Assembly: GCF_000157895.3 (NCBI RefSeq)
Contig: NC_022663.1
Span: 558,001 to 622,000 of the forward strand
Length of the DNA stretch: 64,000 nt
Reading direction: 5' to 3'
From: Mycobacterium kansasii ATCC 12478
GTDB lineage: Bacteria; Actinomycetota; Actinomycetes; Mycobacteriales; Mycobacteriaceae
Below the pieces are notes generated by a model. That model did not search any database and was not told the origin of the DNA. It saw only the letters and a program-made list of their open reading frames with translations. Position numbers and translations under genes: made by a program. Within the stretch, counting starts at the first letter, position 1; every line of letters starts with the position of its first letter. This document shows, piece by piece, positions 63,200 through 64,000 of the stretch.

Positions 63200-64000
63200 T
63201 CAGCGGCGCATGAAGGGCGGCACATCGACGTCGTCGTCATCGCCGCCGATGCTGAGGGTCGCGCCGTTGGTGTGCAGTGGCACGCTGACGGCGTCGACCG
63301 GCTCGAACAGCGTGGAGGTGAGCTTGCCGGCCCGTGCCGACTCGATGCGGTGCGCGCCGCCCGTCTCGGCCACCCCGGGAGGCTTGCGGCCGGCGCCGCC
63401 GGCCTCGAAGCCCGCCGCAATCACTGTTACCCGTACCTCGTCGCCGAGTGAGTCGTCGATGACGGTGCCGAAGATGATGTTGGCGTCGGGGTGAGCGGCG
63501 TCCTGCACCAGCGAGGCCGCCTCGTTGATCTCGAACAGGCCCAGGTCGCTGCCGCCCGCGATCGACATCAGCACGCCCTGCGCGCCCTCCATCGAGGCTT
63601 CCAGCAGCGGCGAGTTGATGGCAATCTCGGCCGCTTTCAGCGACCGGCCCTCACCGCGGGCCGAGCCGATGCCCATCAGCGCGGTGCCGGCGCCGGACAT
63701 GATGCCCTTGACGTCGGCGAAGTCGACGTTGATCAGACCCGGCGTGGTGATCAGGTCGGTGATGCCCTGCACACCGTTGAGCAGCACCTCGTCGGCGCTG
63801 CGGAAGGCGTCCATGAGCGACACCGCGGCATCGCCCATCTGCAACAGCCGGTCGTTGGGAATCACGATCAGGGTGTCGCAGCTCTCCCGCAGTGCCGAGA
63901 TGCCGTTTTCGGCCTGGTTGCTGCGCCGCTTGCCCTCGAAGGAGAACGGCCGGGTGACGACGCCGACGGTCAACGCCCCCAGTTTGCGGGCAATGCTGGC
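63200..64000 (-). CDS. ftsZ: FtsZ, cell division GTPase (5' part outside window)
   Basis: About 266 C-terminal residues are visible. They include K-L-G-A-L-T-V-G-V-V-T-R-P-F-S-F-E-G-K-R-R, F-A-D-V-K-G-I-M-S-G-A-G-T-A-L-M-G-I-G (T7 region and following helix) and V-I-A-A-G-F. The tail ends D-V-P-P-F-M-R-R, the conserved peptide that binds SepF and other partners. It polymerises to form the Z ring. The N-terminal GTP-binding part continues past the window edge. Confidence 0.97.
   Translation of the reverse strand, partial: ASIARKLGALTVGVVTRPFSFEGKRRSNQAENGISALRESCDTLIVIPNDRLLQMGDAAVSLMDAFRSADEVLLNGVQGITDLITTPGLINVDFADVKGIMSGAGTALMGIGSARGEGRSLKAAEIAINSPLLEASMEGAQGVLMSIAGGSDLGLFEINEAASLVQDAAHPDANIIFGTVIDDSLGDEVRVTVIAAGFEAGGAGRKPPGVAETGGAHRIESARAGKLTSTLFEPVDAVSVPLHTNGATLSIGGDDDDVDVPPFMRR

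Overview
The window is a stretch of a Mycobacterium chromosome, most likely a slow grower outside the tuberculosis complex. The evidence is a giant PPE-MPTR gene at the left edge, and at the right edge the end of the division cluster (ftsZ, pgeF, yggS, sepF, yggT, wag31, then a small membrane protein) in the order known from M. tuberculosis. Ordinary chromosome fills 1-11.3 kb: PPE-MPTR, a NarL-type two-component pair, a small secreted protein, an alpha/beta hydrolase, a PEBP-fold protein, an M20 peptidase and a tRNA-Leu(GAG). Ordinary chromosome resumes at about 58.85 kb.

Between these lies about 47.5 kb of integrated DNA at the 3' end of the tRNA-Leu gene. Three copies of a 19-bp tRNA-derived att core (11308, 53620 and 58827, the last with one mismatch) divide it into two tandem units. 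Unit 1 (11.3-53.6 kb) looks like an actinomycete integrative and conjugative element (AICE): large serine integrase, small coupled ORF, HUH-type replication initiator, FtsK/TraB translocase, a frameshifted XRE/TPR regulator and a creatininase-family protein. Unit 2 (53.6-58.85 kb) has att sites on both sides but no integrase, so it resembles a cis-mobilisable relic. It carries an AbiE/MenAT-type toxin-antitoxin pair. Both units end in the same right-end module: a 210-aa unknown protein, a larger unknown protein (truncated in unit 1, frameshifted in unit 2) and a conserved att arm. The integrase reading frame runs through the att core. Its stop codon in the integrated state is supplied by the tRNA gene, and the excised circle is predicted to encode 14 more residues.

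Unit 1 cargo, left to right: a PrrA/PrrB-like two-component system (19.2-21.3 kb); an IS256-family element (21.6-26.2 kb) interrupted by a Tn554-like pair of tyrosine recombinases; an oxidative-metabolism group of visibly lower GC (FAD monooxygenase, isoprenylcysteine-methyltransferase-like protein, membrane protein, P450 and Baeyer-Villiger-type monooxygenase, 26.3-33.7 kb); an IS3-family element with perfect 25-bp ends and a 3-bp target duplication, interrupted by a recombinase-in-trio (RIT) element with 91-bp perfect inverted repeats; an IS1634-type element with a 6-bp target duplication; decayed IS110, IS1380 and IS30 pieces; a second metabolic group (SDR, SnoaL-like, MpaB-like and SRPBCC, 43.2-47.0 kb); an intact IS110 element with a structured upstream RNA candidate; and a 758-aa protein with a PD-(D/E)XK-like motif, a candidate defence nuclease.

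The features most worth attention are the integration-dependent integrase C-terminus, the tandem element structure, the shared right-end module, and the two multi-recombinase elements that each interrupt a host transposase at a catalytic DDE motif.
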